Positions 10,790 to 21,058 of a stretch of DNA of 64,000 nucleotides are shown one piece after another. Under the pieces are notes generated by a model. That model did not search any database, was not told the origin of the DNA, and saw nothing but the letters and a program-made list of their open reading frames with translations. The DNA is from Leishmania infantum JPCM5 (taxonomy: Eukaryota > Euglenozoa > Kinetoplastea > Trypanosomatida > Trypanosomatidae). How positions within the stretch are numbered: the first letter of the stretch is position 1; every line of letters begins with the position of its first letter. The position numbers were made by a program, and so were the translations under genes. The stretch is from positions 571,001 through 635,000 of the forward strand of contig NC_009412.2 of NCBI RefSeq assembly GCF_000002875.2. Reading direction: 5' to 3'.

Positions 10790-12318
10790 AAAGTATATTT
10801 GTCGCTTCCTTCTTTATTTTTTTCTGTTTCGCGCCTAGGTTAGTGACTTCGTTTTCGCTCCCACTCCCTTGGCACACCCTTCCGCAGACACGCGCGCGGA
10901 CTCTGTCTCTCGAGCTGTGCGAGTGTGTGCGCGTTTTGCTTTGTTTCTGTTTTTGTTTTTCATTTCTACGCTCCCCGTGATTGTGCTTTACAGAAACCGT
11001 CACGCGAATTCTCGACTTGACGTCTCTCGCTCCCCTTCCCTCCCTCTGCCGCCTTTACACTCCCTCCTTGATTTCGTGTGGTGGTGGTGGTGGTCATCGT
11101 TCTTCGTGTGTGGCGATCTCGGGTATCTGCGCTCGCGCGGTACTCGTTTGTGCACACGTTCGCACGAGGAAAGAGGGCAGACAAAGACGGGAGTCTTTTC
11201 GTTATCTATGATGCTGTTGCTGCTTTCGTTTTTCTCTCGTGTTCTCCTCTACGTTGCCTGCTCGCCTACCTGGCCCACAGTCACACCGAGCGCTCTCCCA
11301 CCCCGCCCCACCCCTGGATCAAAAAAAAAAAAACGCAGACAGAGCGTCAACTCTAGTCGCTGCTCCGTGAAACTGCCTGTGTAGGTGCGTGGGTGTGTTC
11401 GCTGTGCTTGTGAGGAAGTCTCTCTGGCCTTCACCACGGTAGGTAGGGCGGCATCAGCACCATCTGCTTCTCTCTGTTGTTTTTTCTTCTGCTGCTTCTG
11501 GTATTCGACTCTCTTGGCTCGCATGTGCCTTCCGGTTTCTTTTGGCTGCCTCTCTCCCTCTCCCTCTCTCGTAGGCGTGCGCAACGGACCAAGACGTGTA
11601 CACACGCTCACGTACGCACGCAAGTGCAAATTCGGTGCGTCCGTGGTTGTGGCTGAGGTACACCTTGACGACCACCTATCGTGTACGACTGCGAACGAAA
11701 AAGCACGTTGTGGATGGGGCGCAGGAGGGTGACGGCCCGTTTCGAATAAGACGACGCCAGGAGGCGGCAAAGGAAGCAAACAAAATCCGAAAATAAAAAG
11801 GAACGACCAGCTCCACGTACGACGGTGCCACCTTCCGAAAAGACATCGAGTAGCTTCCTCTGCGTAACTCTCTCAACGAGCAAGATTAGAACACACGCAC
11901 ACACATACATATATGCATGCACACCTGCATATATAAGTCTATTAGTAGCAGTCTTTCTTGTTCTGGTCGGAGAAACAGGGGGGTGTTGCCAAGTCAATTT
12001 CTCTGCCTGTGTGTTGTGTCCGTGTGTTCTTGTGCGTTCCACGCCTGTGCCGCTGTGCGTCTGTCGACTTCTTTTTTTTGTATTGCGTGCTACCCAAGAG
12101 CGACATACCGGCACAGGCTGGCTGCAGCGCCTCTCCCCCCTCCTCTCGTGGCCTGTGTCGCCTGGCGGTTGCGTCGCTCTGCTTGGCGTTGATTCTTGCC
12201 AGCAAGCTCCCCTCCCCCTCCCCGCAAGCCCGTGGGTTCTCCTATTGTGCAACCCACTCGTTGCGCAACACCTCTTTATTTGTGGTCTTCGTCTTCCGTC
12301 CAACACTTGATTCGGGTC
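9529..12318. other. Long intergenic region, no gene seen
   Basis: About 2.8 kb. It contains a (GT)n microsatellite (10747-10788), a GGT run near 11079-11093, poly-A tracts near 10500-10511 and 11322-11333, a short alternating TA/CA segment near 11900-11940, and CT-rich blocks close to the next gene. It probably comprises the long 3' UTR of the helicase mRNA plus the splice-acceptor region of the gene at 12319 (AG at 12201-12202). Confidence 0.55.
10747..10788. repeat. (GT)n microsatellite
   Basis: A run of about 21 uninterrupted GT dinucleotides lies in the spacer after the helicase gene. Runs of this kind are common in Leishmania spacers and are polymorphic between strains. Confidence 0.9.
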
Positions 12319-14901
12319 ATGGTCTCTACGGGACCGAAGAAGCCCTCCTCTCCGACGCTCTCGAAGCTGACGCTCAAGTCGACGGCGCCGCAGCCAACCC
12401 TCACCTCACTGCAGAATGTGAACAGCAACAGCACAATGGAGGTGACAGACGCGATCAGCGTGTCGTCAGGAGCCACCATCACCGTCGCCACTGGTGCATC
12501 GGCCAGCAGCTGCTCACCGCATTTCTCCCCCTACGCAGCAGGTTTGGGCAGTGTGGGCGCGCCGCATGATGTAGACCCCGATGATCTCGTCGCCGCGCTC
12601 GCATCCTCGGCGCGTGACCAAGGCGACCTCTCGCCTTCTGAGTCAATGATGGGCGGGTCCCGTGTGGCGGAGCGACCTCCCGTCCCTCCCGCCCGGGCCT
12701 TGTCGAAGCGCAAGTATCCGAAACTGCTCACTCAGCTCGCACGTGAGTTCCGCTGGATGCACAAGAACTTGCGTCATGGGCACAACAGTAATGTCACGCC
12801 TCGTGTTAGCTGCATTTACGGTGCATCGCCGAGCCTCAGTAGTCTGTCCTCTAGCTCCACGTGCATCGGCGAAGACAGCGAGGACCTGCTCTGCACGACC
12901 ACCTTGCGCAGCTCGATGCGGCGCTCCTCCTCTCTGAAAAGCTCGATGATGTGCCACGGCGGCAGCAGCCCCACTCACTGTACACGTGGTGCAGCAAGCA
13001 GCACAAAACTATGCAGGCGCACGCCGGAGAGCGGTGAGGTGGAGCAGGTGCAGCCTGCCGCGTTGCCAAAGGTAACGCCTGACCCATACGCGCCGCCTTC
13101 GTGCCAGTACGTGGTGCGGGACCTCGCATTTATGGTTCCGGGGGACGACGCATTTGGCAGTGCCCGCAACGGCAGCTCCGCTAGCTCCGTAATGCGCGCG
13201 GCGTCCGGCGGTAGGGTTGACAGGGCTGCGGCCGTTTTGGGGACTACCTACATGGCCGAGTCCGCCTTCTCGCTCGGCGAGGGCGGCAGTATGGAGGGCC
13301 CCTACCGGGGCTACGGTGACTCGCCGAGCGCGGTTGATTTTGGCAGGGACGACACCAGCGATGTGGAGGAAGTGTGCAATATCGCCGCCGGCCCCTCAGA
13401 CCGACGAGGCCTCAAGGTAGACGGCGCTGGTTCACCATCGGACATCCACGAGGATGCGCAGGCTGGCGGCGATGCGGCAGCTAGCGGCGACTCGTACCAG
13501 GTATTTTTCAGCAGCGTCGTCGACCTGAAACGTCGGCTGCACAACCTAGAGCAGCAGACGGCGAGCCTGCGCGCACTCTATGCGCAGGAGCAGCGGGCAC
13601 GTCTGCGCTTCAAGGGCAAAGGTCAGCATCTGAGTTGGACCCGCACCGTCGAGGCTGCCAACACGATCCACTTCTGGCGCCAGAAAGTGAGTATTTCGCG
13701 TCTCTTTGAGTCGCAGTATTTGAGTGTGCTGAAGTCCTTCCAGCGAGAACTGCAGCTCGTCGATCCGAAAGCGGAGAAGGCACAACAACTCAGGCGCTCG
13801 CCGGCAAGCGCCGCTGCAAAGCCTGGCTCCACGGCAGGCGTCATGCAAGCCCGCCGCGCATTTCTTTCCTCGTTGCAGGTGATTGCAGTGCAGGAGCAGC
13901 ATCTGAAGGAGCTTGGTGACCAGATGGAGGCGTGCTGGAAGGCAAACGCTGTGTTGCGAGAGGATCTGCGCCACTTCGAGCAGTGGGAAGTGCGCGTGCC
14001 ACACGAAACCTTCGCTACGGCAGGCATGGATGTCGAGCACTTTATCGCTTCACTGCCACCGCGGGCATCGGTCTGCGGCCTCCACAGCGTCCTCTCGCAC
14101 ACCTCTGTGCACTCTCTGGAGAGCCTCGAAAGCGCAGAGACGCCGATGCTACTGACAGCTCAGAACCTCTCCTTCACGTCGAGTGGCGACGACGGTGATG
14201 ACAACGTCGTCAACGCGGCAAGCACAGACAGCAGAGCTACCGGTGCGTACGGCTGCGGAAGCAATGGAAGCTCACACAGCGGCCACCACCCCACGCCCCC
14301 CTCCCCGTGCGGCGCCGACGCCTCGCCCGTGATGCCAAAGAGGCTGAAGTACGTCATCCGCTCCGTCGCGCTCGACCATGAAGAGCGCGGGGGTGACAAC
14401 TCCAGCAGCCGCATCGCGCCGTCCTACATCGGCTCCTCGACGCCGACCACCAACTCGCAAACGCGACGACGCAGCGAGCGCCATGTGACGTTCGCGCTGG
14501 AGCCGGAGGTGCTTGACGCGCGCCCTCGTTTCAGCGCCCACAGCCGCACCGTAGAGCTGCTAGAGCAGATTTGTTTGGACAAGCAGTCGCCGTGGAATGC
14601 GTTGTCGCTGCTGCAGAGTGCTCTGGAAGAGCGTCTTGGTCAGCTGGCGCAGCTGCGCATGCAGTGGGATGGAGCCGTAACAGGCGAAGCGCCGACCCTC
14701 ACGCCAAGGGTCACGCCGCAGCCGTGCACGATTGCCACCTCCAGCAGCGGCGGCGCCGTGTGCCACTCACGCGATAAAGCCACGGTGCCGTCACCGAAGT
14801 CGTTTCCATCGGCCACCACATCAACGTTGATGACGAAAGGGAAAAGCAGTCGATACAGCAAGGTGAAGCCGAAGGCGTGTACGACGTGCTCCGCTATGTG
14901 A
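12319..14901 (+). CDS. Hypothetical protein with C-terminal CaaX box, 860 aa
   Basis: This is a long Ser/Thr/Gly-rich, mostly disordered protein. It has a helical segment around residues 390-560 (for example VVDLKRRLHNLEQQTASLRALYAQEQR, split by short gaps) and another near the C-terminus (ELLEQICLDKQSP then LLQSALEERLGQLAQLRMQW). The last four residues are CSAM, preceded by Lys-rich KVKPKACTT. This is a textbook CaaX box with Met at X, which would predict farnesylation and membrane attachment with a polybasic aid. The ATG at 12319 is the first in the frame, and a CT-rich tract with an AG at 12201-12202 lies just upstream. No catalytic domain is recognised. The function is unknown; a membrane-tethered scaffold is possible but unproven. 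Confidence 0.82.
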   Translation: MVSTGPKKPSSPTLSKLTLKSTAPQPTLTSLQNVNSNSTMEVTDAISVSSGATITVATGASASSCSPHFSPYAAGLGSVGAPHDVDPDDLVAALASSARDQGDLSPSESMMGGSRVAERPPVPPARALSKRKYPKLLTQLAREFRWMHKNLRHGHNSNVTPRVSCIYGASPSLSSLSSSSTCIGEDSEDLLCTTTLRSSMRRSSSLKSSMMCHGGSSPTHCTRGAASSTKLCRRTPESGEVEQVQPAALPKVTPDPYAPPSCQYVVRDLAFMVPGDDAFGSARNGSSASSVMRAASGGRVDRAAAVLGTTYMAESAFSLGEGGSMEGPYRGYGDSPSAVDFGRDDTSDVEEVCNIAAGPSDRRGLKVDGAGSPSDIHEDAQAGGDAAASGDSYQVFFSSVVDLKRRLHNLEQQTASLRALYAQEQRARLRFKGKGQHLSWTRTVEAANTIHFWRQKVSISRLFESQYLSVLKSFQRELQLVDPKAEKAQQLRRSPASAAAKPGSTAGVMQARRAFLSSLQVIAVQEQHLKELGDQMEACWKANAVLREDLRHFEQWEVRVPHETFATAGMDVEHFIASLPPRASVCGLHSVLSHTSVHSLESLESAETPMLLTAQNLSFTSSGDDGDDNVVNAASTDSRATGAYGCGSNGSSHSGHHPTPPSPCGADASPVMPKRLKYVIRSVALDHEERGGDNSSSRIAPSYIGSSTPTTNSQTRRRSERHVTFALEPEVLDARPRFSAHSRTVELLEQICLDKQSPWNALSLLQSALEERLGQLAQLRMQWDGAVTGEAPTLTPRVTPQPCTIATSSSGGAVCHSRDKATVPSPKSFPSATTSTLMTKGKSSRYSKVKPKACTTCSAM

Positions 14902-15646
14902 GCTGTGGAAATCTGCAGCGTTTGCAGCACACTCGACAGAACACTGCAAAGGACGGCGCCAAGCTTGTGCTGGGTTTCCGTATCGGATGGAAGAAGCAGA
15001 TGCGTGCAGCAGAGGAGGTGATGTTCTGTTGTTTTAATTCGCGTACCTCGCTCCTTTGCCCTCGTCTTGAAGGACAGGGCAGGAGAGGGAGGGGGTCGAC
15101 GTACCTGCACGCCACGTTTTGTCTGCAGCTGTGTGTGCCTCTGTGCGTTGTGTGTTTGTGTGTGTGAGAGGGAGGGTGATGTGACGCACGATCGCCCTCG
15201 CTCTCTCTCTCTCGCCTGATGTCTCTCCTCCTACTCCTCCTTCCATCGCCACGCATTACAGTGACGCGCGCATGCGGGTCAGGACGAATTGAAAATGAGC
15301 AGGGAGCTAAAGACTCTGGCGTACATGTACGGGTGCGACTAAAAAGGGGGGCGTGCGTCGGCGCGGCACGAGAGACTGGTCATATCCTTGAGTGTAGGCG
15401 GGTGCGTCGTTCTCGTTTACAGTGTTGGACTTTTTCACTCCTATCCCTCCACACCCCAGCACCACTTCGCATTACAGAAGCGTACCGTGACCGCTAGCCG
15501 CGTCTCTTAGGTTCCCCTCCATCATTCCTTTTCACTCAGGGCCCCCGTATTTGTTATTATGGTCTGATGCGCCCCTTATTTATATGTGTGTTGAATTGTC
15601 AGCACAGCGCCCGCCCAGACCTGCCCGCCGACGCCAAGAGCCCACA
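14902..15646. other. Intergenic region, no gene seen
   Basis: 3' UTR-type sequence follows the CaaX gene. It ends at the first SIDER-like repeat copy. Confidence 0.45.
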
Positions 15647-16203
15647 GCCGTGGCCGGAAGCTGCTCTTTGTTTTCATAGCTGCCATCGCAGGAAAGGCGC
15701 CCCCTAATGACGCGGGGAACACCCCGGCGTGGTATGTGTCAGGGCCCTGTGCACCCCGCACTCTCTGTGGAGAAGCCGAGCCGCCGCCGTCCCCCTATCC
15801 CTGCCAATGCCGAGCCACCGCACCTGGCCCCGACAGGGTCCAGCGCCTGCGACACGGGGAGGCCAGTGTGATGTATCGCTACGGATGCCGGCGGTCAGGT
15901 CCTGGATGGCGCTGCGTGAGAGCCACCGGCAACAGTGGAGATGTTTGCACCATGGGTATGCTCGGCAGAGTGTCAGCGTGGCTCGAGCGTGTGTCGCTCG
16001 GCGCAACGGGAGCGGCTGTGAGGCTGCCTGCGGAGCGGGGGTGGGTGGGTGGGGAGACAGGAGCCGTGCTCAGATGGACGAGTCGGCGCATCGCTGTAAC
16101 GCGCGTCTACCGCTGCTTCACGCCACGTGATGGGTGGCCTGTGACGGGCCTGGGGTGTAGAGTGGCATTCAGCTCATGTTGTGCGGTAGAGAACGAACGC
16201 GCC
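15647..16203 (+). mobile_element. SIDER-like retroposon copy A
   Basis: About 0.56 kb of sequence is repeated almost identically, on the opposite strand, at 26672-27275 and 37218-37776. Its start (GCCGTGGCCGGAAG) is shared with copy B. It diverges from B and C just after GAACGAACGCG, so it lacks the A-rich tail seen in the other two. Size, location in a spacer, multiple dispersed copies and an A-rich end in the sister copies fit the SIDER short degenerate retroposons of Leishmania, which often lie in 3' UTRs and can destabilise mRNA. This copy is in the same orientation as the surrounding genes. Naming it SIDER is an inference from these properties. Confidence 0.65.
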
Positions 16204-18130
16204 GAGAAGGAAGAAGCGCTGACTTGATGTCCTCTGCGTCGGTGCTGCATCTCTGTGCCCGGAGCGCAACAGAGATGGTGGGCTCTTCGTCTTGTTTGTT
16301 TTTCCGTGTTTTTTCTATGGTCGCATTGGCGTCGGTGCGTCAGCTGGAACATGGCAAAACGGTGACGCTTGTCGCCACACTCACGTTTTCCTCTTTCTTC
16401 GGTTGCCGTTGTTGCCTCTGCCAATGTGCTCTACACTGTCTTCCCGCGCCTCGTAACCGGTGCTGTTGCCGCGTACGTGCTTCTAGCTTGTTACGCCTTG
16501 CGTTGTGCCTATGTTGTGGTTGTTCTGTTTTTTGTTGTTTTGTTTTTTGTCTGTGTTCCTTTCGCATGTTTAGGGTCTCCCTCACCCTACTGGACTCCTC
16601 CCTCTCCTCTTCTTTTCCACGGTTCCCGTTCTGCGTGGCCGTTGCGATCATGGCATGCGCACTGGATACATGCCGACATCTCTCCTCGTCATTCGTGCCC
16701 CTGGCCCGTGTCTCGGCCCATGTATCTTGTGCAAGCATGTGCAATGATGTGCACTGCGCGACTGCCGCTTCTTCATCGATTGTTATTACTTTTTGTCCCC
16801 ATCTCATATTGCTCGTCATCATAGGTGTTTTTATTGTTTTTGCTCTGTCTCCCCCACCCCCCCCACCCCAAACGAGGGAAGGCTTGCGTGCGTGTTTGTG
16901 CAGGAGTCGTCGTCTTACACTCTGGAAGGCGGCAAGGGGAATGCGGGTGTGCCCTGGCGATGGTGTAGGTGTAGCATGAATGTGTGTGTGTGTGTGTGTG
17001 TTTGTGTTTGTGTTTGTGTGTATGCATCTGTGTTACTGATGGTGCGTGAACATGATTGTGCGACTCAACAAGCTCAACTGATCCTCTTTGTTATGCGCTG
17101 TTTCTCTTCTGTCTTCGCTTCTTAGCCCACCACCCCACCCCCAAAGCCCACCCCTTCAGCACAGACATATCTGTCGCAGTTTTCAGCTGCATCGTTGCCG
17201 ATTTACGTGTTCGACACTGCGCGTCTCTGTCTTAAAAACAGCCGCCGTTTCTGACGCTGTCGTCGTTGTGGTTGTGGTGTATTACTTGTTTGCTCTTCAT
17301 CTCTGTTTCTCTTGTGCTCGATAATGTTGAGAATCATGGCGTGTGTGCGGGCGCCCTTTCCAACTCCTTTTCTCGACTCCTCCTCCCCTCCCCTACCCTA
17401 CCCCCCCCTCACGCACACACACACACACACTTCCGTTGTTTTATTTTTTCGCATGCTGTCATCCCCTCATAAAATTATTAGTTTCTGTCACCTCCGTACC
17501 TGCCGCTCATGTTTGACGCACCGTGCTGGTTGTCATCCTTGGCTCTGCTCTCTCGAAGTGTCGCCACTGCAACTCTTCCTCCTCTTGCTACTTCACGCGC
17601 CACGCGCTCCTTTACTCTCCGTCACCGAGTTCCATCCCTGGAGCGAACGTGGCAAAAGGCATGGGTGCGCATGGTTGATGAGTGCACCCGAGAGCGCGGA
17701 GTGCGTGTTGCCGCTACGTAGGAGCCGTCGCAGTCGTGGAATGGGGAAGGGGCACTAGAGGTGGCATCGGGTGTGTATGCATGTGTGTGGGTGTGTCTGT
17801 GCTTGCATCATGGCTTTCTCGTTTCGCTTCTCTCCTGTGCCTTGTTCTCTCTGCTGCTCGCATCGTCGGTTTGCTTTCAAGCATCGCAGTGGACACGGGT
17901 CTCGGAAAAAAAGGAAAAGGAGCAAGGGAGGGGGTGTGGAGGCAGGTAGCTCACGCACCTAAATTGCTGAAGAGGCACGGTGCACGCAATGTCAAGCCGA
18001 CCCGTTTCTCTTGTGGTCTGTCGCCTCCTTTCCCTTCCCCTCCCCCCGCGCTCTCTCTCTCCCTCCGTGCACAGCCACCCGAGACCTCATCTCTTTTTTG
18101 TTGTTGTTCAGATACGCGGTTGCACCTACT
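16204..18130. other. Intergenic region, no gene seen
   Basis: T/C- and GT-rich spacer with a (GT)n run near 16980-17000, a C-run near 16852-16868, and a CA run near 17412-17430. Hydrophobic ORFs inside it (for example 16369-16824) lack an ATG and are rejected. It ends in a strong splice-acceptor signal at 18091-18111. Confidence 0.5.
18091..18111 (+). promoter_or_regulatory. Strong spliced-leader acceptor (polypyrimidine tract plus AG)
   Basis: A T-rich tract, CTCTTTTTTGTTGTTGTTC, is followed directly by AG at 18110-18111 and by an ATG 20 nt later at 18131. This is one of the cleanest trans-splice signals in the window, and it implies that the short ORF at 18131 lies at the 5' end of a real mRNA. 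Confidence 0.55.
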
Positions 18131-18667
18131 ATGTGTCCGACGCCAGGCAACGCCAACGGAAATCAAATGAATGGCCTCGCAATGAATCCACCAAACTGGG
18201 ATAGCGCAGGTCAACATGCATCCATGGATGCCCTTCAAAGCCACCCCTCTTCTCACGTCGTTGGCGCGCAGAAGAATGACGTGGTTTTCAGTGCTGCACT
18301 TCCACCAAACGCCAACTCGCGTATGCGCTTCCCCCACAAGTGTACTCAGGTACGTGGAAGCTTGAGTGGGCTTGCTCGTGTCCGTCGTCGCGTGTCGGCC
18401 CGCCTACTTCTCCCGCACGTCACTGATTTTGTTTTTCTCCCTACTTCCTCTCTGTGGGCGGTGCAAAGAACGAGAACCGACGGCCTCGTCGGCGCGCGCT
18501 CCATCACCACCACGACCACCACCTCCCTCGTCGTCTTCACGATATCGTGCCGCCCCTGCCGCTCTTTTTATTTTTGTTTTGTTTGTGTTGCCTGGCGACG
18601 TTGTGGCATACAATCGAAAACAAAAGCGTATCGAGGTCGCGCGGGACTACCAAAAAAAAAAAAATAA
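18131..18667 (+). CDS. Short ORF or orphan 5' exon; C-terminal half non-coding in character
   Basis: The ORF opens 20 nt after a strong trans-splice acceptor. Its first ~74 residues look like genuine protein: Asn/Pro/Gln-rich (MCPTPGNANGNQMNG), then NDVVFSAALPPNANSRMRF and PHKCTQ. At about 18353 the coding character stops: the codon after CTQ begins a CAG|GTACGT sequence that resembles a cis-splice donor, and the rest of the frame translates spacer sequence up to a poly-A run. Possible explanations are a truncated gene, a short protein read through into spacer, or the first exon of a cis-spliced gene. Only two cis-spliced genes, PAP and a DEAD/H helicase, are well known in trypanosomatids, and the next gene (18694) has its own signals. 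No homologue is recognised. Confidence 0.35.
   Translation: MCPTPGNANGNQMNGLAMNPPNWDSAGQHASMDALQSHPSSHVVGAQKNDVVFSAALPPNANSRMRFPHKCTQVRGSLSGLARVRRRVSARLLLPHVTDFVFLPTSSLWAVQRTRTDGLVGARSITTTTTTSLVVFTISCRPCRSFYFCFVCVAWRRCGIQSKTKAYRGRAGLPKKKK
18558..18626 (+). promoter_or_regulatory. Candidate spliced-leader acceptor for the mitochondrial gene
   Basis: A T-rich tract at about 18558-18598 is followed by AG at 18625-18626, giving a 5' UTR of about 67 nt. The A-rich sequence 18651-18680 just before the start codon would lie in the leader. Confidence 0.4.
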
Positions 18668-18693
18668 AATAAAATAAAACATCGCGAACAGAT

Positions 18694-19566
18694 ATGTTGC
18701 GTCGGCTCCACGTGGCACATGCGACGGCGGGAACGGCACTGGCGGCGCGTCAGCTGGCCCGGCTACGCTCACAAGCCGCGGCTGCCGCATCTTCGCCGCA
18801 ATCCCCCTCGCTGCGGCACGCCCTGCGCGTGCCGCGGCGAGGCTTCATGGACTCTCTCTTTGGTCGCTCGCAGGCAAAAGTGAAGCTCGACGACGTCGCC
18901 TACGACAAGTCCGCGCCGCGCTACAGCGGCACGATCTTTGGGATGCCAGCGGACAACGTCATCTTCTACTCGAAGGTGGCTGCCAGCACGTTCGCGATGT
19001 TGGCTGTCGTGTACGTTTTCTTCAAGGGTTACGTTCTTCTCTCTCGCTTTAGTCTGCAGACGGTCGCCCGACTGGGTTTTATGAGCGGCTTCGCGTGCTG
19101 TCTTATCTGCTACACTGTCGCCCTCTCCCTTGTCCGGCGCTACCGCATCAATGCAGAGACGGTGTACAACCAATCCATCGCGCTTGTCATGCACAATGAG
19201 AAGGTGGTGCAGCACCTCGGTACGCACCCACGCACAGGCGACTTCCGCACGTACAACGCGACCGGCGGCTTCAAGCTGCCGTTAATGCGCCGCATCCGCA
19301 GTGGCTCGTACGAGTTGTCGGACCTCCTAGGGCTGAAGCAGCGCCGACTGCAGATGCTCCTCACGCTGAAGAATCCCTCCAGCGGCAACGAAGGCCTGGT
19401 CTCGTGTGACGTGCGCAAGGAGAGCACCGGATTCTTGACCTCCACGAATGTGTACAAGTCGCTCTCCATCACGCTCTATTCGGAGAACAAGACGACGGAG
19501 CCGGAGACGATCATCCTGATCGGCAAGCCAGAGGATGTCGTGTACCGCTCATTCATCCTGCGCTGA
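18694..19566 (+). CDS. Probable mitochondrial two-TM membrane protein, 290 aa
   Basis: The N-terminus (MLRRLHVAHATAGTALAARQ) is rich in Arg, Ala and Leu with no acidic residue for the first ~60 positions, like a mitochondrial presequence, and VPRRGF near residue 47 could be a cleavage site. Two hydrophobic helices follow at about 95-117 and 124-147, separated by a short loop. The soluble C-terminal half (150-290) has a repeated beta-like pattern with YNQSIALVMHNEKVVQHLG and LLTLKNPSSGNEGLVSCDV. That pattern recalls the Coa1/Tim21-type inner-membrane fold (a helix followed by a small alpha/beta domain), but the similarity is weak and is offered only as a possibility. A function in inner-membrane complex assembly is therefore speculative. 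Confidence 0.8.
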   Translation: MLRRLHVAHATAGTALAARQLARLRSQAAAAASSPQSPSLRHALRVPRRGFMDSLFGRSQAKVKLDDVAYDKSAPRYSGTIFGMPADNVIFYSKVAASTFAMLAVVYVFFKGYVLLSRFSLQTVARLGFMSGFACCLICYTVALSLVRRYRINAETVYNQSIALVMHNEKVVQHLGTHPRTGDFRTYNATGGFKLPLMRRIRSGSYELSDLLGLKQRRLQMLLTLKNPSSGNEGLVSCDVRKESTGFLTSTNVYKSLSITLYSENKTTEPETIILIGKPEDVVYRSFILR

Positions 19567-21058
19567 GGTGGAGCACGTCCGTGAGGCGCGGCAAAGGAGC
19601 GACATGAAGATGTGCGTGCGCGGGTGGAAAAGAGAAGTGAGATAGGGATGGTGGGATGGTGGGTAGGTTTTAGCAAGGCAACGAGAAGTCAAGCCAAGGT
19701 GGATGTGTTACCTGTCAGGGGAGGGATAGAGTGAAGTGGAGGGGGGATTGTGTGCCTCCTCCCTCTCTCAATGTGTGGCCCCGCGTGTTCGGCTTCAGGG
19801 TAGAGGAGTGAACTGGAGACGGCATCACGGTGGCGACGTGGTCGGTGTCTGCACCCACGAGTTACGGCGATCAACTACTGAAAACGGGATGGAACAGCCG
19901 GCAAGCTCATTTCCTCACCCACGCACGCGCGGCTCATCTCTCTCCCCTGATATCGCTCGCTCTGCAGTCTCGCCGCTGGAGAACGGGGGAGTGCGCACCC
20001 AGCAGCAACGGCGTCGCTGCCATCCACATCTGTGCAAGTTGGTGCGCCTTTTCTCCTCGTTTTTGTTTTCTGTTGGTTTGGTTCGAGCCAGTGATGGCTC
20101 TGTCCTCGTTGGTTCGTTCTTGCCGCCCTGTAGCCCCACGCCATCCCCCTCCCCCTTTTCCTTCTCTCCACCTCGCCTCCTTGTGGACGGACAGGCATCG
20201 GTGGATTGCGCTTGTTCGTGTGCGGTGGCACGACGGCTCTTATATATGTCTTGTCTCACAGATATTGTGGTGGTTCTTGGTGGCTTCCTTCTTGGCGCCT
20301 GCGTGTGTCTTTCTGTTCGCGTGATGCGTACGAGCGCCGGTTCGCCCGCCCTGCCTCACAATCGCGTTTTGTTTCGCTCTCGCTCCTCCATCTTTTGTCA
20401 CTATCGTTCATGTGTTTGTCTGTGTGCCGGTGCGTGTGTGTGTGTGTGTGTGTGTGCATGGCTGGTGGGAAACTACTTCTCCCCGCCTGCTCTCCTCTCT
20501 CGCTCGATTGCTTTCGTTCTTCCTTTTTTTTTATAGGAGGAGGGGTTGTGTGTATCAAGTCGTCTTCATAGATGTGCGTATGCGGATAGTGAAGCGGCGG
20601 TGCTCCTGCGCTAGAGAAAGGTGGCAAGCGGACGACTGCAACTGCGGCGGTGCCGATATCCGACAAGAAGGGTCAGCGCTACTGTGCGAGGAGCTGCAGC
20701 ATCGCTCTCCTCCCCTTCATGGAATGTGCTTCGCAGATGGATTCCTCATTCTCCCCAGCTCCATTCCCTCCCGCCCACAGACAGAATCGAAAGCCCGTGT
20801 CTGGACATACCAGCGGGCATGCAGGAGGTAAGCGAAAGGTGGTCGCTCAATCGCGATGTCGTCGCATCTCTCCTTCTCTCTCCCCTTCTACCCCCTTCTG
20901 CTCCACTCTGGCACTTGGCTAGAGAGGCACGCGCATACATCTGCACATACATACATTCACGTTGTGACACAGACTGCTGTCACGCGCCACACGCACACGC
21001 GCGTCACCAGCGCATAAACAGCGGCCGCCTTCATGTCAACAGCGACTACGCGTCTGAG
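19567..21058. other. Intergenic region, no gene seen
   Basis: 3' UTR-type and CT-rich spacer, with a (GT)n run at about 20435-20457. The frame of the next gene is open through part of this stretch, but its translation is not coding-like, and a splice-acceptor tract lies at 20870-20922. Confidence 0.5.
20870..20922 (+). promoter_or_regulatory. Candidate spliced-leader acceptor that decides the start of the next gene
   Basis: A CT-rich tract (about 20870-20912) is followed by AG at 20921-20922. Because this lies downstream of the in-frame ATG at 20819, translation of the mature mRNA should begin at the ATG at 21059. Confidence 0.45.

Noticed and set aside
15736..16227. ORFs inside the SIDER-like copies (MSGPCAPRTLCGEAEPPPSP type)
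   Set aside because: The same ORF occurs in all copies at repeat positions and has no protein-like composition. It is repeat sequence, not a gene.
16369..16824. Hydrophobic 151-aa ORF that looks like a membrane protein
   Set aside because: It starts at TTG, lies in T/G-rich spacer and has no third-position bias.
18354..18693. Cis-intron joining the 18131 ORF to the mitochondrial gene
   Set aside because: The gene at 18694 has its own presequence, ATG and splice tract. A junction would put a presequence in the middle of a protein.
20621..21058. Upstream extension of the 561-aa protein (GTG at 20621, ATG at 20819)
   Set aside because: The segment is spacer-like and a splice-acceptor tract with AG at 20921-20922 lies within it.
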